Shown here: in pieces, positions 16,573-23,968 of the stretch
Layout of the letters: the number at the start of each line of letters is the position of its first letter
Numbering within the stretch: position 1 is the stretch's first letter
Assembly (NCBI GenBank): GCA_002403375.1
Contig: DHHQ01000026.1
Span: forward strand, 182,232 to 214,874
DNA: 32,643 bases
Source of the DNA: Thiobacillus denitrificans
GTDB taxonomy: Bacteria; Pseudomonadota; Gammaproteobacteria; Burkholderiales; Thiobacillaceae
Reading direction: 5' to 3'
Translations under genes and position numbers: made by a program
The notes under the pieces: model-generated
Told to the model about the DNA's origin: nothing
Database searches by the model: none
The model's input: the letters and a program-made list of their open reading frames with translations, nothing else

Positions 16573-17056
16573 GGGTGGACTGTTGGGGAGGATCTGGCGC
16601 GGTGGCGTGATGCTGTCGCTGCTGGGCCTGGGTGTCGCGTTGGTCGCCGGCATGGCCGGCAAGCACGCCGAGGAGGCGTCGGTGAACATGGCCGCGGGCT
16701 GGGGTGCCGAGGCGACCGCGGCGATCGCCGAGGGCGCCCAGCGCCTGTCGCCGATTCCGCTGGCGAACGCGTGCGGCCTGGGCGCCTCGAGCTGCTTCAA
16801 GTGCCACAACGGCAAGCGCGCCGATGCCCCCGAGATGGATGCCGCCAAGGCGCCCTGGCATGCGCAGCACGCCAAGGTCAACAACTCCTGCGTCGGTTGC
16901 CACAAGGGGAACTCGCGGATCATGAAGGAGGACATCGCGCACGCGAAGCTGATCGCCAAGCCGCGCGACAACACGGGCGACTCGTGCGCCAGCTGCCACA
17001 AGGGCGACCTCGACAAGGTGAAGGGCGCTTACCACAACCACGCAGGAGCGAAGTGA
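16553..17056 (+). CDS. extM: Three-heme c-type cytochrome with N-terminal anchor (ExtM-like)
   Basis: The 167-residue protein has a basic N-terminus and a hydrophobic segment (about 17-35, GGVMLSLLGLGVALVAGMAG), which could be an uncleaved anchor or a signal peptide. Three CxxCH haem sites follow: CFKCH 81-85, CVGCH 113-117 and CASCH 145-149, with extra histidines (HAQH, AHAK, YHNH) suitable as distal ligands. Four histidines lie between or after the motifs, so bis-His low-potential haems are plausible. AAAGGAGA at 16538-16545 marks the start, inside the end of extJ. The porin gene follows after 1 bp. It probably passes electrons across the periplasm towards the outer-membrane components. Confidence 0.8.
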   Translation: MKRNQGRGGLLGRIWRGGVMLSLLGLGVALVAGMAGKHAEEASVNMAAGWGAEATAAIAEGAQRLSPIPLANACGLGASSCFKCHNGKRADAPEMDAAKAPWHAQHAKVNNSCVGCHKGNSRIMKEDIAHAKLIAKPRDNTGDSCASCHKGDLDKVKGAYHNHAGAK

Positions 17057-17057
17057 C

Positions 17058-18251
17058 ATGAAGAAAATCACCCACGCGCGCTTTTCCGCCCGCCCCCTGG
17101 TCCAGGCCTGCGCGGCCGCGCTGTTCGCCGGCGCGCTGCCGCTCTCCGCGACGGCCGGCCCGACCATCGAGTTCGGCGAGCAGGGCTCGCTGACCTTCAC
17201 CTACGCCCTGCAGGGCTGGCTGCAGAACCGGGACTACACGTCGTCGACCGACAACGGCTCGTCGACCGACGCCTTCCTGCGCCGCAACCGCATCACCTTC
17301 TCGGGCCAGTACAACGACTACGTCGGCTTCTACGCCCAGCTCGAGGCCGGCAACGACAGCAAGCTCGGCAACGACAACAAGAGTGTCTATTACCGTGACG
17401 CCTACGTGACCCTCGACTACCGCGACGAGCTGCGCTTCATCGTCGGCCGCTTCAAGAACACCTTCTCGCGCGAGAACCTCGAGGCCTGCCTCGAGCCGCT
17501 GACGCTCGACCGCGGCGAGGTGCTGCCGTACACGCCATTCGGCGGCACCCGCGACACCGGCGTGGCGGTGTGGGGCAACCTGCTGGACGCCAGGCTGCAG
17601 TACCGGCTCATGCTCGCCGACGGCCGCGAGGGCGACGAGGTGGCCGAGGACAACCCGCGCCTGACCGCCCGCGTGCACTACAGCTTCTGGGAGCCGGAAT
17701 TCAACTACGGCTACCTCGGCACCTACCTCGGCACGCAGAAGGTGCTGACGGTCGGCGCCGCGTACGACATGCAGGACGGCGTCGCCTACGGCAACTATCT
17801 GACGCGCAGCGATATCAAGGACTACAGCGCGTGGACGGTCGACGCGTTCATGGAATATCCGACCGCGAGCGGCGTCTACACGCTGTCCGCCGCCTATTTC
17901 GAGTACGACACCGGCGGAGTCACCAACATGGCGTCGGATCCGGGCGTACCGGTCACCGCCGATCTCGAGGGCTACTACGTCAAGGCCGGCTACATGCTGC
18001 CGAACAAGGTCGGCCCGGGCCGCCTGCAGTTCTTCGCGCGCCACGAGTCGTCCGACTACGGCGCCAAGACCGGCAACGTCGAGTACTACGACAACGACTG
18101 GAACAGCGTCGGCGTGAACTACTACCTCGACGGCCAGAAGCTGAAGATCAGCTTCGAGTACGCGGATATCTCGTACGACAACGAGCATCCCACCGACGTC
18201 GCGCTGCAGGACTATAATCAGGCCACTCTGGGACTGCAGTTCATCTTCTGA
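17058..18251 (+). CDS. extI: Outer-membrane porin of the chalcogen cluster (ExtI-like)
   Basis: The 397-residue precursor has a signal peptide (about 1-32, ending LSATAG) and a beta-barrel body of alternating amphipathic strands, for example AFLRRNRITFSGQYNDYVGF and RDELRFIVGRFKNTFSREN. It ends in the strand LGLQFIF with the terminal Phe typical of BAM substrates. It resembles OprO/OprP-type anion porins in layout. In Geobacter, ExtI is an outer-membrane porin-like protein needed for selenite and tellurite reduction. AGGAGCGAAG precedes the ATG one base after the cytochrome stop, so the two are translated together. Selectivity for selenite over phosphate or sulfate cannot be inferred from sequence alone. 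Confidence 0.78.
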   Translation: MKKITHARFSARPLVQACAAALFAGALPLSATAGPTIEFGEQGSLTFTYALQGWLQNRDYTSSTDNGSSTDAFLRRNRITFSGQYNDYVGFYAQLEAGNDSKLGNDNKSVYYRDAYVTLDYRDELRFIVGRFKNTFSRENLEACLEPLTLDRGEVLPYTPFGGTRDTGVAVWGNLLDARLQYRLMLADGREGDEVAEDNPRLTARVHYSFWEPEFNYGYLGTYLGTQKVLTVGAAYDMQDGVAYGNYLTRSDIKDYSAWTVDAFMEYPTASGVYTLSAAYFEYDTGGVTNMASDPGVPVTADLEGYYVKAGYMLPNKVGPGRLQFFARHESSDYGAKTGNVEYYDNDWNSVGVNYYLDGQKLKISFEYADISYDNEHPTDVALQDYNQATLGLQFIF

Positions 18252-18252
18252 G

Positions 18253-18306
18253 CGGTATCGATCAGGCGGCCGCCCGGCGACGGGCGGCCGTTTCACGTCG
18301 ATACCG
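18253..18306 (+). terminator. Nested inverted repeat after the porin gene
   Basis: An inner perfect 10-bp stem, CGGCCGCCCG-GCGA-CGGGCGGCCG (18267-18290), is followed by TTT. An outer 9-bp pair, CGGTATCGA (18253-18261) and TCGATACCG (18298-18306), encloses it. It could be a partial terminator that lets some transcription continue into the kinase gene. The short T-run makes full termination unlikely. Confidence 0.6.
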
Positions 18307-18350
18307 ACTCGGATTCGCTTTGAAGAGGTGTCGCCATCAAGTCGTTAAGC

Positions 18351-19796
18351 ATGCGGGGGACGTCGTCCAGGCGCTTTCCTCACTCGGTCGTTCCGGGCCG
18401 TCTGGTCCCGGCCGCGTTCGCGCTGCTGGCCGGCCTGCTGTATCTCTTTTTCGGTTTGCGCTGGCACGATTCCAACGTGTTCTGGCTCACCGGCGCGCTG
18501 CTCTCCGGCGTCGCCGGCTACGTGATCCTGCGCCTGCTGGCCGAACTCGCGGCGCTGCGGCGTCTGGAGGACGGCATCCACGCCGCGCGCGAGGGCCTGC
18601 TCGAACCTGCGCCCGTCGGCCCCTTCGGCTGGACCAGCGTCGGCCGCCTGATTCCCGAGTACAACACCACCATCACCACGCTGCGGCAGATGTTCCGCAC
18701 CGTCGAGGAATGCCAGGGCCGCTTCCTCAACGAGCGCAACCGCAGCAACACCATCCTGCAGAGCCTGCCGGGCGCGCTGCTGAGCGTGTCCGACGACCTG
18801 CGCGTCAGCATCGCCAACCGCCAGGCCGACGCGCTGTTCGGCGTCGAGCCGGGCTTGCTGATCGGCGCCAACCTGTTCGAGCTGCTCGACGTCAACGAGC
18901 GCGACCGCGAGCTGCTGCGCGACGCCTTCCTCTACAAGCGCGTCATCCGCAACCAGGAGATCGCGCTCAACGTCGGCGGGGGCAAGCGTTACTTCTCGCT
19001 CAACCTGTCGTTCTACAACGACGAGGAGAACGACATGGGCGGCGTGCTGATCCTCCAGGACATCACCGAATACCGCCAGCTGATGGAGAGCGTGGCGACG
19101 CGCGAGAAGCTGGTGGCGATGGGTCAGCTCGCCGCGGGCGTCGCCCACGAGCTCAACACGCCGCTCGGCAACATCCTCGGCTACGCGCAGCTGCTCGACC
19201 GCGGCGCGGCCGAGCACCCGAAGCTGGGCGAATACGCGCGCATCATCGCCGACGAGACGCAGCGCTGCTCGCGCGTGGTGCAGGAGCTGCTCGACTACGC
19301 GCGCAAGGACAAGTGCAGCGGCGAGACCTGCGACCTCAACCAGCTGGCGCAGGAGCTGATCGACACCTTCATCAACTGCCGCCTCAAGCGCTACCGCATC
19401 GAGATCGCGCTCGAGCTGGGCACGGGCCCGCTGATCGCGGAGGGCGCGTGCGGCCAGTTCGACATCGTGCTGTCGAACCTGCTGGCCAACGCCATCGACG
19501 CGCTCGACAAGACGCCCTCGCCGCGCATCGTGGTGAGCACCTGGGCGGAGGATTCCTACGCCTGCATCGCCATCGCCGACAACGGCCCCGGCGTGCCGCC
19601 CGACATCCGCAACCGCCTGTTCGATCCCTTCTTCTCGACCAAGGACGTCGGCAAGGGCTCAGGCCTCGGGCTGTCGATCAGCCAGGCGATCGTCACCAAG
19701 CGCGGCGGCTTCATCGCCTACGACGCCGACTACCGTGACGGCGCCCGCTTCGTGATCCGGCTGCCGGCGGTCGACCTGGAGCGCGCCAAGCTATGA
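18351..19796 (+). CDS. PAS-containing sensor histidine kinase
   Basis: The 481-residue inner-membrane kinase has two TM helices (about 18-36 and 42-64), a linker helix, a PAS domain (about 130-240) and a dimerisation domain with GVAHELNTPLGNILGYAQLL (phospho-accepting His266). Its HATPase domain shows NLLANAIDAL, DNGPGVP and FDPFFSTKDVGKGSGLGLSI. It has almost no periplasmic loop, so sensing is probably by the PAS domain or within the membrane. Several cysteines cluster around the catalytic core (306, 322, 327, 343, 367, 405), including CSGETC at 322-327. Its stop overlaps the activator start by 4 bp (ATGA). The start is uncertain: GAAGAGGTG lies too far upstream of the ATG for a normal ribosome-binding site. 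Confidence 0.9.
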   Translation: MRGTSSRRFPHSVVPGRLVPAAFALLAGLLYLFFGLRWHDSNVFWLTGALLSGVAGYVILRLLAELAALRRLEDGIHAAREGLLEPAPVGPFGWTSVGRLIPEYNTTITTLRQMFRTVEECQGRFLNERNRSNTILQSLPGALLSVSDDLRVSIANRQADALFGVEPGLLIGANLFELLDVNERDRELLRDAFLYKRVIRNQEIALNVGGGKRYFSLNLSFYNDEENDMGGVLILQDITEYRQLMESVATREKLVAMGQLAAGVAHELNTPLGNILGYAQLLDRGAAEHPKLGEYARIIADETQRCSRVVQELLDYARKDKCSGETCDLNQLAQELIDTFINCRLKRYRIEIALELGTGPLIAEGACGQFDIVLSNLLANAIDALDKTPSPRIVVSTWAEDSYACIAIADNGPGVPPDIRNRLFDPFFSTKDVGKGSGLGLSISQAIVTKRGGFIAYDADYRDGARFVIRLPAVDLERAKL

Positions 19797-21199
19797 AACC
19801 GGAACCGAATCCCGACAAGACCGCCGCCGACAGCGGCGCGCTGCCGACCATCCTGGTCACCGAGGACGACCGCAACATGCGCGAACTGATCCTCGCCGTG
19901 CTGGGCGAATCGTCGATGCCATTCAAGGTGGCGAGCGCCGAGAACGCGCACGAGGCGATGGACTTCCTCGAGAACAACGACGCCGCGGTGGTGCTGACCG
20001 ACCTGCGCATGCCGGGCGCCGACGGCATCGACCTGCTCAAGTTCGTGAAGTCGCGCGACCCGCTGACCCAGGTCGTGCTGGTCACCGGCTACGCCACCGT
20101 CGAGTCGGCCGTCGACGCGCTCAAGGAAGGCGCGTACGACTACGTGCAGAAGCCGTTCGACACCATCAAGCTGCGCTGCGTGGTGGAGAAGGCGCTCGGC
20201 TACCACCAGCTCTCGACCGAGAACCAGCGGCTGCGCCAGCAGCGCCGCGCGTTCGAGGAAGGCGGCGAGATCATCGGCCAGTCGCAGGCGAAGGAGCGCG
20301 TCGAGCGCCTGATCGACGCCGCCGCCGCCTACGACTCCAGCGTGCTGATCTTCGGCGAGAGCGGCAGCGGCAAGGAGCTGGTGGCGCGCCAGATCCACCT
20401 GCGCGGCAAGCGCAGCGACAAGCCTTTCGTCGCGATCAACTGCGCGGCGATCCCGGAGAACCTGATCGAGAGCGAGTTGTTCGGCTATCGCAAGGGCGCG
20501 TTCACCGGCGCCGAGCGCAACAAGCCGGGCCTGTTCGAGGTCGCCGACGGCGGCACGCTGTTCCTCGACGAGATCAACAACGCGCCGATGGCGCTGCAGG
20601 CCAAGCTGCTGCGCGTGCTGCAGGACGGCAGCTTCTACCCGACCGGCGCGACCGAGCCGATCCACGTCGACGTGCGGGTGATCGCCGCGAGCAACCGGCC
20701 GATTCCCGAGCTGGTGGAGAAGGGCGCGTTCCGCGAGGACCTGTTCTACCGCCTGTCGGTGATGGAGATCACCATCCCGCCGCTGCGCGAGCGGCGCGAG
20801 GACATCGCGCTGCTGGTCTACTACTTCCTCAACAAGCATTCGCTCAGGCTCGACAAGCACATCGCGGGCGTCAGCACCACCGTGCTCGGCGCGCTGATGC
20901 GCTACGACTGGCCGGGCAACGTGCGCGAGCTCGAGAACATCGTGCAGCGCATGATCATCCTCGCCGAGTCCGACCACATCGACGCCGACGTGCTGCCGAC
21001 GCGCGTCACCGAGCAGAAGGACCCGCGCGGCCGCGCGCTCGACTACCTGCCGCCGCAGAGCCTCGACGAGGTCGAGGCCTACTTCATCCGCAAGACGCTG
21101 CGCGAGACGCGCGGCGACCGCGCGCTGGCGGCGGAGATCCTCGGCATCGACAAGTCGACCCTGTGGCGCAAGGTGAAGCGCTACGGGATCGAGGAGTAG
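19793..21199 (+). CDS. NtrC-family sigma-54-dependent response regulator
   Basis: The 468-residue activator has a receiver domain (about 18-135; acidic pair Asp25-Asp26, phospho-acceptor Asp70 in VVLTDLRMPG, Lys120). Its AAA+ domain has Walker A GESGSGKE at 188-195, the sigma-54 contact loop GAFTGA at 235-240, Walker B GGTLFLDEI and the NVRELEN sensor. A FIS-type helix-turn-helix at about 432-465 (RALAAEILGIDKSTLWRKVK) completes it. It should be phosphorylated by the kinase encoded just upstream. The window contains two matching sigma-54 promoters and this is the only sigma-54 activator present, so it is the natural regulator of both. It ends 7 bp before ccmA. Confidence 0.95.
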   Translation: MKPEPNPDKTAADSGALPTILVTEDDRNMRELILAVLGESSMPFKVASAENAHEAMDFLENNDAAVVLTDLRMPGADGIDLLKFVKSRDPLTQVVLVTGYATVESAVDALKEGAYDYVQKPFDTIKLRCVVEKALGYHQLSTENQRLRQQRRAFEEGGEIIGQSQAKERVERLIDAAAAYDSSVLIFGESGSGKELVARQIHLRGKRSDKPFVAINCAAIPENLIESELFGYRKGAFTGAERNKPGLFEVADGGTLFLDEINNAPMALQAKLLRVLQDGSFYPTGATEPIHVDVRVIAASNRPIPELVEKGAFREDLFYRLSVMEITIPPLRERREDIALLVYYFLNKHSLRLDKHIAGVSTTVLGALMRYDWPGNVRELENIVQRMIILAESDHIDADVLPTRVTEQKDPRGRALDYLPPQSLDEVEAYFIRKTLRETRGDRALAAEILGIDKSTLWRKVKRYGIEE

Positions 21200-21206
21200 G
21201 GCGCGC

Positions 21207-21824
21207 ATGCTGGCCATCCACGACCTGGCGTGCGAGCGCGGCGAGCGCCTGCTGTTCAAGGGGCTCGATTTCGCGCTGGGCGAGGGCGAGGCGCTGCTGG
21301 TGCGCGGCGGAAACGGCCGCGGCAAGACCAGCCTGCTGCGCATCCTGTGCGGCCTGTCGGCGCCCGCCGCCGGCGAGGTGCGCTGGCGCGGCGAGCCGAT
21401 CGCCCGCGCCCACGAGCAGTACGGCCGCGAGATGGCCTACGTCGGCCACGCCAACGGCATCAAGGACGACCTCACCCCGCTGGAGAACCTGCGGCTGGCG
21501 GCGGCGCTCGGCGGCCGACAACTCGGCGAGGACGCCGCGCAGGCGGCGCTGGTGCAGGTCGGGCTGGCGCGCTGCGTCGACCTGCCGGCACGCGTGCTGT
21601 CGTTCGGTCAGCGGCGGCGCGTCGCGCTCGCGGCGCTCGCCACCGCCGGCGCGCTGCTGTGGATCCTCGACGAACCGCTGACCGGCCTCGACGTCGACGG
21701 CGTCGCGATGGTCGAGGGGCTGATCCGCGACCACGTCGCCGCCGGCGGACTCGCGGTCATGACCACCCACCAGCCGCTGGCGCTCGGGTCGCTCGAGCCG
21801 CGCGCGCTGTCGGTCGGGGAGTGA
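21207..21824 (+). CDS. ccmA: Cytochrome c biogenesis ATPase CcmA
   Basis: The 205-residue ABC ATPase of haem export/maturation System I has Walker A GGNGRGKT at 34-41, signature LSFGQ at 131-135 and Walker B LLWILDEP around 150-157. With CcmB, CcmC and CcmD it drives release of holo-CcmE in the inner membrane. The length is normal. It begins 7 bp after the sigma-54 activator gene with no terminator between them, so both may share a transcript. The remaining maturation genes follow in the canonical order. Confidence 0.95.
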   Translation: MLAIHDLACERGERLLFKGLDFALGEGEALLVRGGNGRGKTSLLRILCGLSAPAAGEVRWRGEPIARAHEQYGREMAYVGHANGIKDDLTPLENLRLAAALGGRQLGEDAAQAALVQVGLARCVDLPARVLSFGQRRRVALAALATAGALLWILDEPLTGLDVDGVAMVEGLIRDHVAAGGLAVMTTHQPLALGSLEPRALSVGE

Positions 21825-21826
21825 GC

Positions 21827-21860
21827 GTGGTTGTTGACGCTTTAGCGGCTTTACAACCAC
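21827..21860 (+). other. Stem-loop in the ccmA-ccmB gap
   Basis: GTGGTTGT (21827-21834) pairs with ACAACCAC (21853-21860), and a small CGC-TTTA-GCG helix forms within the loop. This is the only sizeable gap (67 bp) in the early ccm genes. There is no T-run. Confidence 0.4.
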
Positions 21861-21891
21861 GGCCTGCCCCTTGCGGGTGGAAGCGGCGGCG

Positions 21892-22560
21892 ATGCTGAGC
21901 TTCCTGTTCACCGTCGTCCGCCGCGACATCCTGCTGGCCGCGCGCCGGCGCGGCGACTGGCTCACCGCGCAATTCTTCTTCGTCATGGTGGTGAGCCTGT
22001 TTCCGCTCGGCATCGGCCCCGAGCCGACCATGCTGCGCACCATCGGCCCCGGCGTGGTGTGGGTGGCGGCGCTGCTCGCCACGCTCTTGTCGCTCGGCCG
22101 CCTGTTCGCCGACGACCACCGCGACGGCAGCCTCGAGCAGCTCTTGCTGTCGCCGTATCCGAACGCGCTGCTGGCGCTGGGCAAGGCGATCGCGCACTGG
22201 ATCATCAACGGCATACCCCTTTTGCTCATTGCGCCGGTGCTGGGAATCCAGTTCAATCTGCCGGCCGAGGCGCTGGCGGTGCTGGTGCTGTCGCTGGCGA
22301 TCGGCACCCCGATCCTGTCGCTGCTCGGCAGCATCGGCGCGGCGCTGACGCTGGGGCTGCGCGGCGGCGGCACGCTGATCACGCTGCTGATCCTGCCGCT
22401 CTACGTGCCGGCGCTGATCTTCGGCGCCGGCGCGGTCGACGGCGTGCTCGCGGGAACCGGCGCGGAGGCGCACCTGTCGTTGCTGGGGGCGCTGCTCGTG
22501 ATGGCGCTGCTGATCGCGCCGTGGATCAGCGCGCTGGCCCTGAAAGTATCCGTGGAGTGA
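21892..22560 (+). CDS. ccmB: Haem exporter membrane subunit CcmB
   Basis: The 222-residue, six-helix membrane protein is close to E. coli CcmB in key stretches: LFPLGIGPEP, PGVVWVAALLATLLSL, RDGSLEQLLLSP and GTPILSLLGSIGAALTLGLRGGG. It is the permease partner of CcmA in the CcmABCD complex. The ATG at 21892 matches the family start (LSFLFTVVRRDILLA), and an upstream in-frame TTG is unnecessary. It ends 4 bp before ccmC. Confidence 0.95.
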   Translation: MLSFLFTVVRRDILLAARRRGDWLTAQFFFVMVVSLFPLGIGPEPTMLRTIGPGVVWVAALLATLLSLGRLFADDHRDGSLEQLLLSPYPNALLALGKAIAHWIINGIPLLLIAPVLGIQFNLPAEALAVLVLSLAIGTPILSLLGSIGAALTLGLRGGGTLITLLILPLYVPALIFGAGAVDGVLAGTGAEAHLSLLGALLVMALLIAPWISALALKVSVE

Positions 22561-22564
22561 ACGC

Positions 22565-23299
22565 TTGAATCTTTACCGTTACGCCTCGCCGGCGACCTTC
22601 CACCCGCTCGCCGGGCGGCTCGTTCCCTGGTTCGCCGGGCTGGCCGCCGTGCTCGCCGCGGTCGGCCTCTACATCGGCTTCTTCGTCGCGCCCACCGATT
22701 TCCAGCAGGGCGAGGGCTACCGCATCATCTTCATCCACGTGCCGGCGGCCTGGATGTCGATGTTCATCTACGTCGTCATGGCCTTCTGGTCGGCCATCGG
22801 CCTCGCCTTCAACACGCGCCTGTCGTTCATCCTGGCACGGGCGCTCGCGCCGACCGGCGCCATGTTCACCTTCGTCGCGCTGTGGACCGGCGCGTTCTGG
22901 GGCAAGCCGATGTGGGGCGCGTGGTGGGTGTGGGACGCGCGCCTGACCTCGGAGCTGATCCTGCTGTTCCTCTACGTCGGCGTGATGGCGCTGCAGGCGG
23001 CGATCGACGACCCGCGCCGCGCCGACCGCGCCGGCGCGCTGCTCAACCTGGTCGGCGTGATCAACGTGCCGATCATCTATTTCTCGGTCAAGTGGTGGAA
23101 CACCCTGCACCAGGGCGCGTCGGTCAGCCTCACCCGCGCGCCGTCGATGGCCGAGACCATGCTGTGGGGCATGCTGGTCATGGCGCTCGCCGCCTGGATG
23201 TACACCATCGCCGTCGCCTTGGCCCGCGCCCGCACGCTGGTGCTCGAGCGCGAACGCAGGACCGACTGGGCGCGCGCGCTGCTGGAGGGCAAGGCATGA
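22565..23299 (+). CDS. ccmC: Haem-handling membrane protein CcmC
   Basis: The 244-residue, six-helix protein attaches haem to CcmE. The tryptophan-rich haem-binding WWVWDARL is at 120-127, and the flanking haem-ligand histidines are His58 (FIHVP) and His182 (NTLHQG). It starts with TTG at 22565, preceded by GGAG at 22553-22556 within the end of ccmB; no nearby ATG fits the family. Its stop overlaps the ccmD start (ATGA), coupling the two. Confidence 0.94.
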   Translation: MNLYRYASPATFHPLAGRLVPWFAGLAAVLAAVGLYIGFFVAPTDFQQGEGYRIIFIHVPAAWMSMFIYVVMAFWSAIGLAFNTRLSFILARALAPTGAMFTFVALWTGAFWGKPMWGAWWVWDARLTSELILLFLYVGVMALQAAIDDPRRADRAGALLNLVGVINVPIIYFSVKWWNTLHQGASVSLTRAPSMAETMLWGMLVMALAAWMYTIAVALARARTLVLERERRTDWARALLEGKA

Positions 23300-23469
23300 A
23301 CTGGGAAAGCTGGCAGGCCTTCTGGGCCATGGGGGGCTACGGCCTCTACGTGTGGGGATCGTTCGGCATGACGGCGCTGTGCGTCGTCGCCGAGGTCTGG
23401 CTGGTGCGCCGCCGGCGCGTCCAGGTCTGGCAGAAACTCAGGCGCATGCAGGCCTGGGATGCGCAATAA
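23296..23469 (+). CDS. ccmD: Small membrane protein CcmD
   Basis: The 57-residue protein has one TM helix (about 16-36, YGLYVWGSFGMTALCVVAEVW) and a strongly basic cytoplasmic tail starting RRRR. The MGGYGLYVW phrase is typical of CcmD. In E. coli CcmD helps release holo-CcmE from CcmABC. It overlaps ccmC by 4 bp and is 12 bp before ccmE. Confidence 0.93.
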   Translation: MNWESWQAFWAMGGYGLYVWGSFGMTALCVVAEVWLVRRRRVQVWQKLRRMQAWDAQ

Positions 23470-23481
23470 TCCGGAGTCGCC

Positions 23482-23931
23482 ATGAAGCCACGCCACAGAA
23501 AACTCGCCCTCATCGCCCTCGTCGTCGCCCTGCTCGGCGTCGCGGTCGGACTCGTGCTCAACGCCTTCCAGAGCAATCTGGTGTTCTTCTTCTCGCCGAC
23601 CCAGGTCGCCAGCGGCGAGGCGCCGACCGGGCGCGCCTTCCGCATCGGCGGACTGGTCGAGGAGGGCAGCGTCCGCCGCGAGGCCGACGGCCTCACCACC
23701 CGCTTCGTCGTCACCGACACCGCGCGCACCATCCCCGTCGTCTACACGGGCATCCTGCCCGACCTCTTCAAGGAGGGCAAAGGCGTCGTGGCAGAAGGCA
23801 AGCTCGGCGCCGACGGCCTGTTCGCCGCCACCCAGGTGCTGGCCAAGCACGACGAAAATTACATGCCGCCCGAGGCCGCACATGCGGTCGAGCAGGCGCA
23901 GAAGGCGCAACAGACGATGGTGGCCGAATGA
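23482..23931 (+). CDS. ccmE: Periplasmic haem chaperone CcmE
   Basis: The 149-residue protein has an N-terminal membrane anchor (about 8-27) and an OB-fold domain. The covalent haem-binding motif LAKHDENYMPPE has His123 and Tyr127 as in the HxxxY class. It receives haem from CcmC and gives it to the CcmF/H ligase. The start at MKPRHRKLAL is the usual family start. Confidence 0.96.
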   Translation: MKPRHRKLALIALVVALLGVAVGLVLNAFQSNLVFFFSPTQVASGEAPTGRAFRIGGLVEEGSVRREADGLTTRFVVTDTARTIPVVYTGILPDLFKEGKGVVAEGKLGADGLFAATQVLAKHDENYMPPEAAHAVEQAQKAQQTMVAE

Positions 23932-23968
23932 GCGGCATGCCCTTGACCACAGCAGCACAGGACCCCGC

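Noticed and set aside
22833..22848. TGGCACG sequence inside ccmC resembling a third sigma-54 promoter
   Set aside because: The base pair at the -12 position is CG where GC is required, and it lies within a coding region far from a gene start.
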